From Climacteris rufus (Eukaryota > Chordata > Aves > Passeriformes > Climacteridae): DNA of 64,000 bases. The notes under the pieces were generated by a model. That model worked only from the letters and a program-made list of their open reading frames with translations. It had not been told where the DNA came from and did not search any database. The stretch covers positions 501,026 to 565,025 of the forward strand of contig VZRZ01000211.1 in NCBI GenBank assembly GCA_013398175.1. Reading direction: 5' to 3'. The translations under genes were made by a program, and so were the position numbers. Of the stretch, positions 12,545 through 27,500 are shown piece after piece (position 1 is the stretch's first letter; the number at the start of each line of letters is the position of its first letter).

Positions 12545-15500
12545 GTTACTTGTTTAATAGTACTAGGCTCTTTTGTATAATGACTTTTTAAGTATTTATT
12601 GTGTATTTCAATGTAAGACAACACAGAATGTACTTTTCCTCTTGATTCCCCTCATTACTCTGCTTCTCTTTAGATGAGTTCCTTTGCCTATTTATTCAGA
12701 GCACCTTAATTTCATGACTCTCTTCTTTCCAATCTTTATGAAATGTATCAGTAATACAATTAATAAGTAGAGATTAGGTTATTCCAGTATAATTTTTCCT
12801 TCCTCTGTTGAAGAACAGATTGATACGATTTCTTCCCTAGCAGGAAGATGCATGGATGTCTCTGGTTACACACGTGTGCTCACAGCTATTTATTTTCCTT
12901 GTTAATATTTGTAAGACAACTCTTCACATTGCCTTCTGAAAAAGCACATAAAACTCTATTGTTTGCTATTTTGATAACTTATTAGTGTAGTCAAATTGTT
13001 GAAGGAGGGAACAGAGTTTCTTTAAAGAAACCACACTGCTAGGACTGAGCAGCTATTGCTTTTTATCTCAATGTTGGACTATGCTGTCTTTAATTTAAAC
13101 TTTTCCCTAGTTTCCCAGTAAAATGTTTGATTATTAAAAATGAATTATTTATAGTAGACTACGGTTAGCTAGAATTTTTAAAGTATTGTACACTGTAAGT
13201 CTTTGTGTTGACTGAAGCTATAGCTATATACTCTGACAAACTTTCTCCAAGCAGACTTCCTACATCTATGTGACTTTTTTTTTTTTTAAACAAATCATGG
13301 AAACTGTAGAAGGAACCTGGAAAAAAAAGAGTTTGGTGTGGGGTAAATATTTCAATCACCATTTGATAAAAACTGGTCTTGGTTATTCTTTCTACATTTA
13401 ACAAAATGAAGCATACAACATGCCAGCATTTATCTCATGATGTGTGATGAAAAAATGTACAAATTTAAAATTTAAAATAGCTACTAAATTTTAATGTGCA
13501 TTGTTAGGATAGTTTTGGGGTTTTTTAAACTGTTACTTGCTTTCTTTAAAATCTTACGAAGTACCTTCTGCTTTGAAGAAGTATATTTTGAAATACCTGA
13601 ATTTGCTGCCTCCTACTTAAGGCTATACCTGGCTTATGGCTAAAGTGTTAATTGCTCAGACTTCATCCAGCAGCAATTATTATAATTATCAATTTATTTG
13701 TTTTCAGGCTTTAAAAGTCGTTATTGGAATGGTGCTTCACAGTTGTTCACTTTAACTACTGGTTAATTAAGACCTAGTGATTCTGTTTCTTGCTCTATAT
13801 GGACAGTAAGTTGGTTTCCTGGAAGGCTTTTGATGATCTGTCAGCAGATGACAGAGCTATTCCTTCTCAGCTTTCACCCAAAAGAAGTATAAGTGTAAAG
13901 GGCTGTGGTTCTTTTTCATCTTTTCGTTGACTTCTGATTATGTCAGATTCTGTGGAAAAATTATGTACAAATATGACTGGAAAAAAATGTTTCTCATTTT
14001 TAAGAGGAAAATAGTGTCTTGCCAAGGAAAAATTTATTTTATATTATTTTTCTTCTTTGACTATCTTTTCCAATATCTGGCGCCTCTTAGATTTTTCAGA
14101 TTTAGCTTAAGCTAGATTGTCCTGCAGAACCCCTAGCATTAGCTAATAACCTGAAGATCTCTAGGGATACATAAGGGAATTCATTATTCATGACTGTGCA
14201 TGAACTATTTTTTTTTTCTTTGCAGATATTGCTCTTGTGTCTTGAAAATAATCAGTGTTTAAAGCTCCTCAGTGCTACAAAAGCCTGAAATTTTAGCTAT
14301 AGATTTGAGACATTGCTAAATGGCATAGCTGTTGAGATGAAGTGGGTTAGTTTAGTTTAGCCTTTCAAGTGTGCACGTCAGTGGAGGCTATGTCTTGGTA
14401 GAATAGGAAACTATAAATATTTATCCTCTGGCCAAGGATTGGCTGCAATGCAGCTTACACAGACAGTGACAGACCAGATCTTTTCCAATCAGTAAACCAC
14501 AAACCTTAGTCTCGCTCTACAGGACCACACTTCTCCAGTGTGAAGGGAAAATCTTGTAATTCTAACAGCATTTGTCACACAGCGTCGGTACAGCTCCATG
14601 ACTGAACCTGATGAATGCACAGGCACTTGTGTTTTGGATTTCTGACCACTTTTCTTAAAATATCTGATCTTAACCTTAGGTATAGTAGAAAATAGTCAAC
14701 AAATCTGTACATTTAAATAGTTTGGCCAGAAATGCTGCATCTCATTCAATACGTCTATTAAACATACTCTGTAAAATATTTCTTGATGCAGTGTAGACTT
14801 CATGTAATTACCTATTATGACTTGCTCGTGTGTTCCTTATTTAAGAAAGAAGAAATTTCTCTTGCTTTTCACAATGCTGTAGAAAAACAAATTACTTACG
14901 TTCATAAGCAAAACCAGGATGAGTATAAATCAGTAGTTGTATGTTGAGAACTGAATTTTGGTGTCAGTGCTATTACCATGGGCCTCTGATAAATGATTGT
15001 CAGTGTTTCTAAATGGCTGCAATAAAAAAAGCAAAACACCTTTGCTCCTCTACCTGCTGTTTTGAATGAGTTTCATATCAAGACCAGAAAATATGTGACC
15101 TGGCTTTATTAGTTTTGCAGCATGTCAGACGTTGGGAATGTTACTGTTATCTTCTTTGTAACTAATACTAACTGACTTCTTTATAACTAATTACATAACT
15201 AATCTGCAGGGAAAAGGCTGTCTCTTTATGTTTTAGAAGATCGCTACAACTCTGGATGTGTTACTCTCTGTACATAAATTTGAGATCTTGTAGGAACACT
15301 TATACAAATCTGAGTTTTCAGAACTGATGTTTTGGCTGTTTTTCCACTTCTACTCAGTGCCCAAATTTCTCCTCTTCTTTGCAGAATTTATTTTCACTTC
15401 TGCACCTACCAATCTTTTCTTCCCCCCAGCCCCCTTAAAGACAAACTAAGAAATTTTAAACCTTTTAGTGGCTGAAGTATCTTCTTGGAAATGAAACTTT

Positions 15501-16761
15501 GAAAAGTATGTTACTGCTTGGATTAAGAAGGGCTGCATTGTTGGTTAGAGAGCTCCCATAAATTCTGTGTGGAAGCATCTCATAGCAAACAATGGATACT
15601 GGGAAGGGAATTAACAGTGATTCATTGATTTCTTACTACACTTCTGAACTGTTTGTCTGTTTTCAGCTTCTAAATAGTGAATCACAGTAAAGTCTTGATC
15701 TCATAGAATAATTGCTGGTATGCAGCAGCACATCTTGTGGTTAGGGCAATAGAGGGGACTTGGGAAGAACTGTATTCCTATTACTTGTTCAACCACTGAA
15801 TTACTCTATGACATTAGAAAAATGCCTTCACTTCTTTCTGTTCACTTTCTTTAGCTTTTTTGTTTTGTTTTGTTGTTTTTTTGTTAGACTGTGTGGACAT
15901 TTTATCCTCTGTTCTCTGTTTTGCCAAGCTCAGCACAAGGCCTGCCTGGATAGTCTGGTCACATCTATGTAGATGCATCCTCTGTGTCCATTACTGTAGT
16001 CCTAGAGGGCAGTTTCTAATCACAGAAGTGATCATATCATGCAGTTTGGTGTTGATAGGATATACAAGGTTCACCACTCTCTCTCTTGCCTTGAACTTGT
16101 AGTTATTTCTTTCTCTTGAACTTTGGTTTATGATGAAGAGTAAATTTATTGAGTGGCTTTATGGTTTAAATTTTCCTGCCTACCTTGAGGCTGAACACAA
16201 AAGCTTCAAGTAAGATGAGATGTTTGGGAAGACTGAGCATTAAACCTGTCACTGGGAACACTCCAGTTTTAAATCAACTTTAGATCTACTGTGCCTAAAA
16301 GTCATAGGCAAAATGCTTTTGTGCATTATGGGGTACACTGACAACAGTTCAACTGTTTTGGGGGCTGAAATAGGGTAGCTTTGTGGTTTTCCCCTTCAAG
16401 TCAGAGTTGTTGTCTGGGAGTTCTAGCTATGCCATGTGCATTGCAAATTCTTCTTTTTGAAAAAAAGAGCCAACTTAGCTGTGGGGATTCCTCTCATCTG
16501 CAGTACCTGCAGCAGATATTTCCTAATGGGATCAGGATGAGGAAAAAAGTGTAAGATGAAAAGCAGGTTAATACGTTTTCCTCACTGTTATGCTGGTTGT
16601 ACTGTGGAGGAATAGGAGGCAAAATTTATGTGCTCTTTTAAATATTTTCTAGTTAATTTTTTGGCTTGAAAATTGTTGCTGAGAAATTTCATGTTGTTTG
16701 AAAAACAAAATCTATGGTGAAGAACACAAAAAAATCAAAAGTGTTCCTTGGAGAGAAACAC

Positions 16762-16848
16762 AAAAAAAAAAAAAANNNNNNNNNNNNNNNNNNNNNNNNN
16801 NNNNNNNNNNNNNNNNNNNNNNNAAAAAAAAAAAAAAGGGTGTATTTG

Positions 16849-16885
<37 letters not shown>
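16762..16885. repeat. Poly-A tracts around a 48-base gap
   Basis: An A run leads into 48 N (16,776-16,823) and is followed by 14 A, the bases gggtgtatttggc, then 35 A (16,851-16,885). The gap almost certainly reflects failure to assemble a homopolymer. ORFs across it, rich in lysine or phenylalanine, are artefacts. Confidence 0.95.
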
Positions 16886-16886
<1 letters not shown>

Positions 16887-17623
16887 AATCCCTTAGCCAA
16901 CAAATAGAAGAATTGAGGTCAGAAATAGTACCTGAACAGTTACTAGAAAAGTCAGGTGATCAAAAGAATAAGGGAATGCTATGTATTGTACCCAGAAAAC
17001 ACAGATATAGGCATTTTAGTAGGTGTTGAGAAGGTGGCACCTCTTTCTCACCTCTCTTTTGTCTCTTCAATTTCTTAGAGAAGAACTTTTAAACATGTCA
17101 AGAGGTTTCATGATGGAACCCTGCCTAGTTCAAATCTCAAAAAATATATTTTTTTTAAATTTTGCTCTAATTTCTGCAGTAGTATGTAGCTTTGTGCAGG
17201 CACAGAAAGCCTGTTGATCAAGGTTTCGATAGTGAGTTTCCTCATGAGGGTTTTCTGGTGTATTTTATTGATGCGTGGTTTATTCCTGTTCAATGTACTC
17301 AATTTTCCTTGGAACAGAATAGGAAAAAGAAAAATCCCTGTTATATTGCTGCCAGTTGCCTACAAAGAGACTTACCTAATTAGCTGGCTACTCAGCCCTA
17401 CAGACATGGCTGGAACATGGCTCAGTTCCCTTGGGCTTGCATTTTAGCACTGGGTTTAACTGTTTTGTTGGGTGTGCTCGTATTTCTTCCCTTCTACTGC
17501 TATGGAGTAGCAACCTTGTTAAAAATACAGTTGATGTTACTAGATACCTTAGTGGATAACAGGAGTTTGTGTAGAAAATGGAATAAAAGCCTTCACCTCA
17601 AAATGTTTTGAAGGTCTAACTTT

Positions 17624-17850
17624 TCACAGAATTTAAAGATGGAAAAGACTATGGAAATGTTTGTTCTGACCAATCCTAATAAGCAAGGTATTTAATTTTG
17701 CCAAGAATTATATAGTCTTTCTAATATCTTTGGCTAAATGTATCTTCTTGATCTGAAAAATGCCCTTGCAACAGAGATAGGACATCAACTCCAGTGCTTA
17801 ATCACTCTCTGAATTAAAATTGTCCTCAGTTTTTGGGATTTTTTTTCTCT
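17624..17850 (-). mobile_element. Possible decayed CR1 LINE 3' fragment
   Basis: The plus strand reads like a worn reverse complement of an avian CR1 3' end. It starts with cacagaatttaaagatgg and a degenerate 'assigned-to-patients' type pattern of the tail region, and later has catcaactccagtgcttaa. Similarity is judged by eye and is weak. No ORF remains. A repeat-library search would be decisive. Confidence 0.4.
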
Positions 17851-18495
17851 TTTTTTTTTCTGCTGACACACTCTAGGCAAATGTTGGGTTTTTTTTAATT
17901 ACATGGTGCTTTAATTTTATGGAGGTTCTTTTATTCCATAATCATATTACCTTTTCATTTTGCTAGATTAAATTGTTGGAGGTTGTTTTTTATCAAGAAA
18001 AAATTTATTCAAAATATTTTTTATTTTAATTTTTGTAGTGTTTCCTTCCTGTTACCCTGCTCTCCAAACTTCATCTGGTCTTATTAAACTGTGGATGTCA
18101 TCTATACATAGTATTCTAGTACTGATACCATATATAGAGATAAATCACTTTCCCACTAAAAGTCAACACATCTGCTTTTGTTTGTATATCCAAGAAGTTG
18201 GATTGCCTGGAGCACATGGAAGGATCATGCTGGTTCCAAACTCCTTTTAATATGAATTGCAACTGCATTCCTTGCTTTTGGATATCATATTTTGTTTACC
18301 TTTTTGGACTTGCAGATTTTTTTTTTTTCTGAAGGTAATTCAAGGCTTATCATCTGCCTTCTCAAGAAAACCCAACTTAAAATAAACATTGAAGTTCAAG
18401 TCTCTGGAATCAGAATCCTTTAGTGACTTCCTTCTCTTTCCTGTTTGTCTGTACCCTTACCTGTAACATTCTCCATGTTACCAATTTAAAGCCAG

Positions 18496-18510
18496 ATAAT
18501 AATAATAATA
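18496..18510. repeat. (ATA)5 microsatellite
   Basis: Short trinucleotide run ataataataataata. No other significance is apparent. Confidence 0.8.
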
Positions 18511-21500
18511 TGTGTTGAATTCCACACCTGCAAGAAGTGAATGGACCTCTAGGAAGATGAATGATGCACTGCAGTACATGCAGTTGTTAACTTTTGGCAT
18601 TGTTATGTTTATAATGCTTGTTATAACATTTTTATGTTTATAAAAGTTGAATGAATGCAACTCTGAGAGTAAATTGACCAAAATAGTGCATACATGTGTC
18701 ATATGACTTCAGGAGGGGTTGAAGCCAGCAGTTGGAAAGCAGCAATGAAAGCAGCTCCCAGGGTAGAGGAGTGATATTCTACCCCTTATGGGAAGACCCT
18801 ATCAAACATGTTCTCACTTTTCAAGATGCTTCCCCCTCACCCTGCCTACTCCATTCCTCTCCTTGCCTTTGGTGCATATTACTTTTCATGGCAATTTAAC
18901 TCATGATCAGCATCATTAGCTTGGTTCTTGCTCATGTTTTGAGGTGGCCTCAGTTTCCATGTTTTTACAATAAGATGTTTTTGCAAACTTGTGTTTCAAA
19001 GAAGGAAATGGGCTAGACTTTTCCAAGCCTCCCTGTTGTTCTGCAGGTTCCCATTTGGAAAGTTCATCTATGCAATAATTGCACTGCTAAAAAACATAGA
19101 AGAAAAACAAGACTGCAGATATGACTAATTTGAATATTTGCGTATAGAATAATGAAGAATGTTTTTTTTTAATTCTGTTTTTTGAAAATTCAGTTTACTT
19201 ATTGCAGAAATACAATTTTATTAGTTGAAAAAAAACAGGAATGTCTATTCAATCAATAAACTAGAAAGTTCTGGCTCATAGAGCAGTGCAGAAATGTAGG
19301 CCTGTACCCTCTTGAATTTGATGGATGTTTTAGTCAGAACAATACCTAGATACATAAAGCTTCCTTAAAGAAGAAATTAGGGTAAGTTTTAAAGCTCCTC
19401 TAAATCTTTTTTCAGCCTATTAATTGTTTTGTTATAATCTTTGAAACTTACACACAGGATGCTATTATTTGATGTATATGAAAAACATACAAAGCAAAAC
19501 CTGTCAGGAAGCATTTCTGCAGCAACAGCATTCCCTGCTGCTGACTGCCACAGGGAAACTCTGGAGGTCTCTCCAGAGGTGCTTGGGTCTGTGTTACTGC
19601 TGTACAGCCTAGCAGCCTTGGTGAGGTGGTTTTCAGGAAAAACCCTAGTGAGAGACTAGTTCACATTTCTCTAAGCTGTCTGAGTGGATATACACAGAAA
19701 CAGGACTTTGCCTAGCTCTTGGTTCTAAACGAATTATCAGAGGTAAATTGTTTGATGTTTTTGGAGTATTTAACTGGTTGGGACAGGAATACTGGAAAAT
19801 ATAATGCAAGGGGAAAAGATGACACCACAGCTGTGCAAACAATGCTAAGATGTTCTTCATAGCCTCTCTGATTTGCATCCCCCTCCTCCCCTCATGTGGA
19901 CAGAGAACACTAAGTTGTATATACTTGATGTGCAGAAAATAGATACACTTCTCATGTGGTTTATTATGGGCATAAGTTATTAATGATTGTTTAAAGAGCA
20001 CACTGAGGCTCATTCTGTTACAGCCCCCAGGGCACCAGCAGTAGTTTGAGTGTCCAAGAGGATTCTAAACTATGATCAGCATGACACATACCAGTAGGTG
20101 TATCTTCAACAGAGGAATTGCCATGGGGCTATTTTTAGTGTAGCTATCAGATATCTTAGGGTGGAAAATTGTAGAGCTCTCTTCCAAAAGATCCTACAAA
20201 GCCAGACAGGATGACCTCAAAAATATAAGTAGCTTTTTAAGACTTGTAGCAACCATGAATATATTCTCAGAAAGACGAAGCAGAATTTTATGCTAGCTGT
20301 GCAGGAGAGAGAGGGAGATGCCTTTCTTAAATTGTGGCAAACCATGAATTCTTTGAATTTGTTTCACAGGTTGTTTCTTTTTCTCGTGGTTCACAGGGTC
20401 AGGTCCTAACATCTTCCTAATTTACACCTGTGTCATGTAATCCCCTACCTATTTTAAGCCTTGGCTGTACAGACTGAGCTGGTACTTTGCTGCCACGTAG
20501 AGTTCAGTGCCAGCTACTGAATGTTTTTTATTAAAATTTATACAGTCTGTGGTAATCAGGAGATCCTTACACAGGGCTGCTTTCACTAATCATGGAAATA
20601 AATCACTGCTGCTTTTTCTTATTCTTTTATATGCATGTTCCAACCAATAAAGCAGCATACTATTCATCATATGCAGCTAGCTAATGGTAAAATAATAACT
20701 CAAATAGCAGGTATATATGACAACAGCCATATTGGTTTGGAACATAGAATGCACATGCATATACAAATGCATAGACACATACTCTGTGTAACTACACTGA
20801 ATTGCATACTACTGAAGAAGTATATGCTAAAGATTGTAACGAGAGAAGTAACTATGCTGCAAAGCATGACATGTGGCTCCACGTTCTTAATTTTAGTAAT
20901 ATCTAATCTCTCCATGGCAGTAATGCATCAGCTCAGTTTCCACAGTCAGGTGTAACTTCTTGTTAAAGTCAGGCCTGATTACATGAGAGCAGAAAAAACC
21001 CTAAAGATATTCTTTTGAAATTCCTTCCCAAACTCATATAAAAGCATATGCCAGAATTCTTGTTTGGAATGAAGAAAAATCACAGTTTATTTGAGGACAG
21101 AACTTAAATAGTCTCTTGCTTCACCAGTACTATGTTGTTGGTTGTATTTTCTGGAAACTTTCTGGAATGTGCTCGTGTAGGTTTTCTGAGGTTTTTCTAC
21201 TTATCTTGGATAAGGAGGAAAAAAGTTGGGTTTATTTTTGAAGTCATAGTTGTAACAATTGAGTAGCAGTGAGATTGTAGTTCTGAAGTGGCATTTTAAT
21301 TGCTTAGCCTTATCATTTTTATGCAACTATTGATGCAAACTTTATTCGAACCCAGGAAATGATTGAACAAAGCTCAGATATTGGTGAATAGCAGAAAAGC
21401 ATTACCTGAAAATGTCTGTAGTCTATATGTGTATCACACCTTAGCAAGTGAAGTGTCTGACTCTATTTCCTGCTGTTTGCAGAGAGTGATCCATAAGGGT

Positions 21501-24500
21501 GGTTGCAGTTAGATGTTACCTTTTTTACTATTCCTAGTGCTAAAAGGGATTATAGGGCTGTAACTGTTGGTTTTATTGTCTATTTGGGCCCTCTCTGAAC
21601 ATCAGCATTTTGAATGTTGATAGTAATGTGATCTCCCCATTTCCTGTTCAAAATATTTTACTGTGCTCCCCAGCTGCAATTCCTGTTCTTTCATGTTTCG
21701 GGGTGTTCGTGTGTGGTGACTGTTGGTATTTATAAGTTTGCCTTTCCCTACCCTAAACATTTTGTGGATAAAATATTAGCACATTGCTGTTGCTTAATTT
21801 TCTTCCTTGTCCTTTGGCAGCTTTCCCCAGCTTTTGGCAGTCCCAGCTCGTTGTCCAAGCTGTCCAGCAGGAGATATTCTCATTCTGGGTACATTTCTCA
21901 GAAAGGACAACTTTTGTTGCCTCTCAAAGAAACCTCATAGAAATCCACACAATGTTTCCTTTTCAACCAACAACCTACATAAATCTGTAGGTTCTAAAGG
22001 AGTCTTCCTGCTATCAAACTGTAGCAGAGGTGAAAGTTATCTCTTTCACCTGAACCTCGGCCTTTCCTTACACACCATGTTAAGCAGTTAATTATCAATT
22101 TATTGCAATTACACTGAGGACTGGGTTTTTTTATTTAATTTTTTTTTCTGCCAAAAGTGCTGTGGTCTAGTCTTGAACTGCAGACATTAGATGGCTTGCT
22201 GAATGGAAACCTCAGTGGTTGTGGAATTATTACACATATAAAGTGGCTTTTGTACCTAACCAGTAATAGGTTCAGTAGCTGTGTCAATTTAAATAATAAT
22301 TTAGTAAGGATAGAATTAGTAAGAGCTCACTCGACTTTGGAAGTGGAGTTAGAACCTTGCCCAAAATCCCATCTAAATCTACTGTTACTTTTCTTTAGCC
22401 TGTCCTTGTTTCACTGTATTCAACTGATCATTCAGCAGAACTCTAAAATTAAACACAAAATTAGGCACTGAATTGGAGGTTTTATTTTTGTTTTTCTTAA
22501 GTTAGTAATGCTTGCTAGTCCCTTGCAACTTTCAAGCTGTCCTGCAAGCACAAGTGCATTACAGTTATAGTAGCAGCTGCTGTTTTGTCTTATTCTAAGC
22601 ATGCATTCTCTGCCACTCTATTCCTATCCCTCTGCATACTCAGTTTCCAAGGGAGAGCCTGTTAAAGGGTTATCTGGAGGGGAGAGTTCCCCTACTTCAC
22701 TGGGCCTTTCCTGACTAGAAATCCAAGTGGATTTTGAACGTAAACTTTCTTCAAAGACATCAGGAATTTTTCCGTGGAATATTCTGAAGCAAGCTCCCTT
22801 ACCCATGTAATTCAGCTTAGGTTTTGTGAGATTTGCTTATGTCAATCTATTAGACACTAATAGCTAATATGAATACTAGGTTACTTTAATTGTGTCTTAC
22901 TCCTACTATATCTAAAAGAAGGTAAGTAATTCCTGTTAATAACTTGTATCTAGTAAAGTGGGTGCAGTACTAAAGCCTTTCCCCCTTCCTTTCCCCAAAT
23001 CCTGGGAAAAGGATTTTAGAAATGAAGGTGCTCAGTTCTTCTACTTCTGATCATAGAGGTAGAAGTGAGAGTCTGATTTGACACAGATGGTAAGTAAATG
23101 GTTTCTCAAGCTTCCACTACTAGCACTGTAGAGTTTCGATTAATAAGCTTTCAAACAAATTTTAAAAGCCTAGACTAAAATAAATTTAGAGTTGAACTCA
23201 GGGTTAGAAGCAATAGATTGCAAATGCAAGGTATAGTGGGAGATAACACTGAACAAATGTTCATTCTGGTTTTTTTGTTCTTGTGTACATAGATGAACTA
23301 CTGATTTAAAAACATGAATTGAAAGTACATCATGATCCCCTTGTAAAAGAAAATAGGAGCAGAATATTAGTAAAATATTCAGATAGTGGCAGATGTAGAG
23401 GAACTGTAAACGTCAGAATGGGCTTAGAAATAACTGTGGAAATGGGATGCCTGAATAAGAAATTAACAAAATTTCTTTGCTATAAATCATGCAGCTTAGA
23501 TGCTGTCATTCTATTATGGAAGGATAGTTAGAAACTGAAAAAGACAGGAGAGTGGCAATAATGTCACAGCATGCATGTGTTTATTCAATGTTCTGGCAAG
23601 AAAATACATATGATTCAAGCTTGGGATTGTAGGTGCAGAAAGTAGTGATAAAAACTGGCCATTGAATTAGTCTTCACTACCCAGTTATCATATTTGGAAA
23701 ATATGGACAGACTAGAAAATATATATACAGAGCAATGATTAAGAACCCAATTAGCACTTCATATAGTACATTAGTAGAGCCATGAATAGGGAATGTAGTA
23801 TTTTCAAACCCTCAGAGAAGTGAAGTCCCCCTGCAGAGAATTCAAGGTACATGCCAACAAATACTTGATGTACTTGATGAGTGGAGTGAGTAATTAAACA
23901 GTAGTGTAACAGAGACTATCAGGTCATAGTCAGGAAAGGGGAACTCCTCTACTCTGCTCATGGTGAACTCTATGAGACTGCAAAGATGGAGGCAGTGAAA
24001 TATTCTTTTCAAATACAGAGCATGTTGGCTGGAGCATGCAAAAATCAACAGCTGATATCAGATTTGTTAGGTATGGAATACAACTAGATGAATCAATGGT
24101 ATGTCTTCCCCATTTCTAGCATCTATGTCACTCCATCAAAAATATTTCATTATAGGAAAATAGATAAAAGTCTCTCCTTTGATATACTTCTTCATGTGCT
24201 CCAGGGGTGTAAAGTCACCATGCTGAGCTGTCAGAGTCCTGGATCAAACCCTTTCTTTACTATGCATCATGTGCAATGGCAGGCCATGATGTGGGCTGCA
24301 ATGGTAATTAGGTTTTATAGCATGTGTATCTTTGCCTTTTTACAATCTATTGCCAGACTGTACTATTTTAAGAGGTGAGTGTGTGTGCCTGTTGAGGTTT
24401 GATCTGAGCTCACTAGCTGGGGTCTTACACGCTACCAAACAGCTGTCAGAACAGAGAATTCAGCTCCAGTCCTGTACTGAATTTCATGCAAGCAGTCCCT

Positions 24501-27500
24501 GCACGCTGTTTATGGTTCTGCCTGCACAGAGCTTGCTGAGAGATTCAAGCAGGCATCAGATTGTTCTCTGTATCTGTTTTTCATTGTGTGTGAAATGAGA
24601 TGATCCATCTTTGAAGCTGGAAGAGGCTATGGGCTTAGTGATGAAATACTACATTGCCAGGATCCTTGGAAATACAAGAAAGAAATGATGATGTTTCTAT
24701 GTAGTTTCTTAAATTCTTCCTTTGAATGGTTTCCCAAATGTTTAGACACCGATGTCCTGCAGGATGATGCACTGTTTCTGGCTCATCTTTGTCGACGCTT
24801 TCCTTTCCTGGTTGCAGGAACAGGCAAGCCAGGCTCCTCCAATGCAGAGCTTCCTTTGGGGCACTAATAATGCAGAAAGCACCAGGAGGAAGGACACAGC
24901 AGCCTCTATCCCAGTCCCATTATGCCTGGGACTCCCTGCTGGCTGAAGCTCCCAAAAGCGAAGGCTGCCTCCTCCTGATCCCCTCCTGCTGTTCTGTCCT
25001 ATGTACTGCAAGAGTTTCCTCACAGGAAAGAGTTTTGTGAACTGTGAATAACAGTCCTGGTTTGGGTGGCTATCAGATTCTATTGATTAGTCAAAAGTTC
25101 TCTTTTACATTTGTTTCACATATGAAGGACAGCATTATTTCAAGATCATGTCAGGACAAGCCTGGCCATTTCGGACAGTTTCTTTCTAATCATTGAGATG
25201 CTCCAAAAATGATCTGTGGCCAGACAGTAATAAAAATGTGCATGAGGGATGCATTGTTCTGGTTTGAACTGTGATGCCAGTAGTCTTGGAAAAAGTGACA
25301 TCTATGCCAAGTCTTCAGGTATAATTTCAGTGATACTTGGCTGATATAAACCATCTTAAAATATAGCCCTCTCCTCTGTTTCGTAGGTCATCACCAGGCC
25401 TTTCAAATGGATGTCTATATTGCATCTCCACTTCAACTGGTTAAGAAAACCCCAAAACTGTGTTTCTTGATGGTCGTTTCCTTTACTCTTCCATTTGTAA
25501 TTTCCATGCTTTTACTGTTGCCATCTCCTTAAAATTATCCTTTTACAATACAACTTATTAACAGAAAGTTCTTGTAGATGCTAGTTCTTTGAAAACACTA
25601 TATTTATCTGCAACACAGCATAGTTACTGTAAATCACTGGACATGGTTCAGCTGCTAAATAATTTGGAACTTTCAGAAATTTGTTTGGAGTAACGAGCCG
25701 TTTTAAGCATAGGTGAAGCAGTTTGTAAGAAAGGCATAGTCATGCCAGTCTTTATCAGCTGGTTCAGGAGCTGCTGCCTGATTACCTCTGGGTTCATTAG
25801 AAAGGGTACATCTGTGCTGTCTCAAGTGACTTCTTGTTACCAGACTTGACAAGTGCTAGTGCAACTACTCTGATACAGTGCAATTGGACTTGTCTAAGCA
25901 ATGGACAAAAGACAAAACTTAAATGCTGTATTTGATTGCTTTACACTTAGGGATTTGAAAACCCAATTTAAATCCTGAGGTGGTCGCTCTTTGAATGCAA
26001 CTTATTTGAGCAGTGGGCTTGAATTCAGATTCTGAAGGACTCAATAGAAAGATGGGAAAGTGTTCAGTCAGGAGTTTTTTCCTTTGGCTTTGTACTGCCT
26101 GACTCTTGCAGTAGTACAGTAGTAACTCTGCTCAGAAAGCTTATACATACAGCTTGTGTCTATGAAAAAGCTTTCTGTGTTGTCATGTGCAAAACAGGAA
26201 ATGTGTAATGGTATGATCCCCAGAGGAGCTGAGCCAGGGCAGACTCTTCTGACCTTGCGGAAAACACATCCAGCTGAGGCTCACAGTGAAATGGAAACAT
26301 GCAAGTTAACCACAGACATTAAGAAACATCCTCATCACATTGTATTGCTTTAACGTGGAAAGTTTCTACATGAGAAGCTGAGCCTGCAAGCTGATGCCAC
26401 TGTGCACTCTCTTCATGTTGTTTTTCTTCTTCTTAGAAGCAATTTTTTAGCCCAGCTTGTTTTCATTTTGCAAGCAAAGTGGTATTGTGGAGTGAAAGAC
26501 ATACTTTTAGATTTACACATTCTTATTTATAGTTGAGGTCCCTAAAGAGTAAGAAAAATGTAAATACTGAGGAGAGAGATACATGATTCAAATTAATCTT
26601 AGCAGGCAAAAGTTAGATCATTATTTAAAACTGAGAAGAGATTTGACTGAGAACAGTTATTTTGGAACAGAAATTTTCTCTTCTGGACCAGACCAGTTCT
26701 CTGCTCTATGTAGTTTTGCATGTGTCAGGGTAAACTCTTGCCCTGCACAGGTACCATAATAGGATCCCAACCCTACTCCTAGCAACATCTGGGGTCATGT
26801 TCCTTGAAATACACAGCTGAGGATTTATTGCATATTAAATTAGTGTTAGGGCAGGAACATACTATTTGAAACCCAAAAATCTACATTCTAAATTTCATAG
26901 AAGCTAAAAGCTATAATAATTCTTTTCAAAGGGTCTGGGAATAGGTTTAAAATTAGAAACCCTATAAAGTGTGGAAGTTTTATATATTCCAACCGTAAAA
27001 CCTACTATATAGAGATGTATCAAATATTTATGGACAGACTAGTATTAATATCTTCTTTAAAATTTTGTTATTTCAGTAGTATATGTCTTCACCTACTGAT
27101 TGAAAAAATATTACTTCAGCAGTTTTTCTGTTAAATACAATGCTGAAGTTATTCAGTGCAACATAAACATTTAGCTCTACAGTTTAGTCTGTAAACACTT
27201 AAAAGGTTGGAATGTTTATCTAAAATGACCAGAAGTCCAAAACATGCAAAGATGATCTGTTTGCAATGTTAACAAGAAGTAGAAAGCAAAGAGCTTTACT
27301 CATTTGAAAATGAAGAAGAAAAAAAATCTCAATTTTACTCCCATGAACAATTAGGCTCAATTTTGTTGCAGTTCTGAGTTTCATTGGCACTGGTTTAAAT
27401 ATCCTGAACTCATTTCAAAAGATAAAGGAGTTGAGGTTAGGACTGCTGCTGAAATCTCAGTGTAAACCCAGGTACCAGTGAAAGGAGGGGAGGGGATGGA

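Larger units (their letters stand above)
7219..16775. other. Long stretch without recognisable gene
   Basis: AT-rich non-coding DNA. It holds the (TTTA)n run at 7,920-7,941, the T/G-rich strand-asymmetric segment at about 10,240-10,350, and the two copies of a 54 bp exact duplication. No ORF resembles a known family and no convincing exon was recognised on either strand. Confidence 0.6.

Noticed and set aside
16698..17029. Lysine- or phenylalanine-rich ORFs near 16.8 kb
   Set aside because: They are translations of poly-A/poly-T and N.
20635..20955. 106-codon plus-strand ORF
   Set aside because: No known domain, AT-rich codon use, no flanking exon structure.
22915..23095. Strong donor motifs (gtaagt) near 22,921 and 23,089, considered as exon ends
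   Set aside because: No convincing paired acceptor at a suitable distance and no coding potential.
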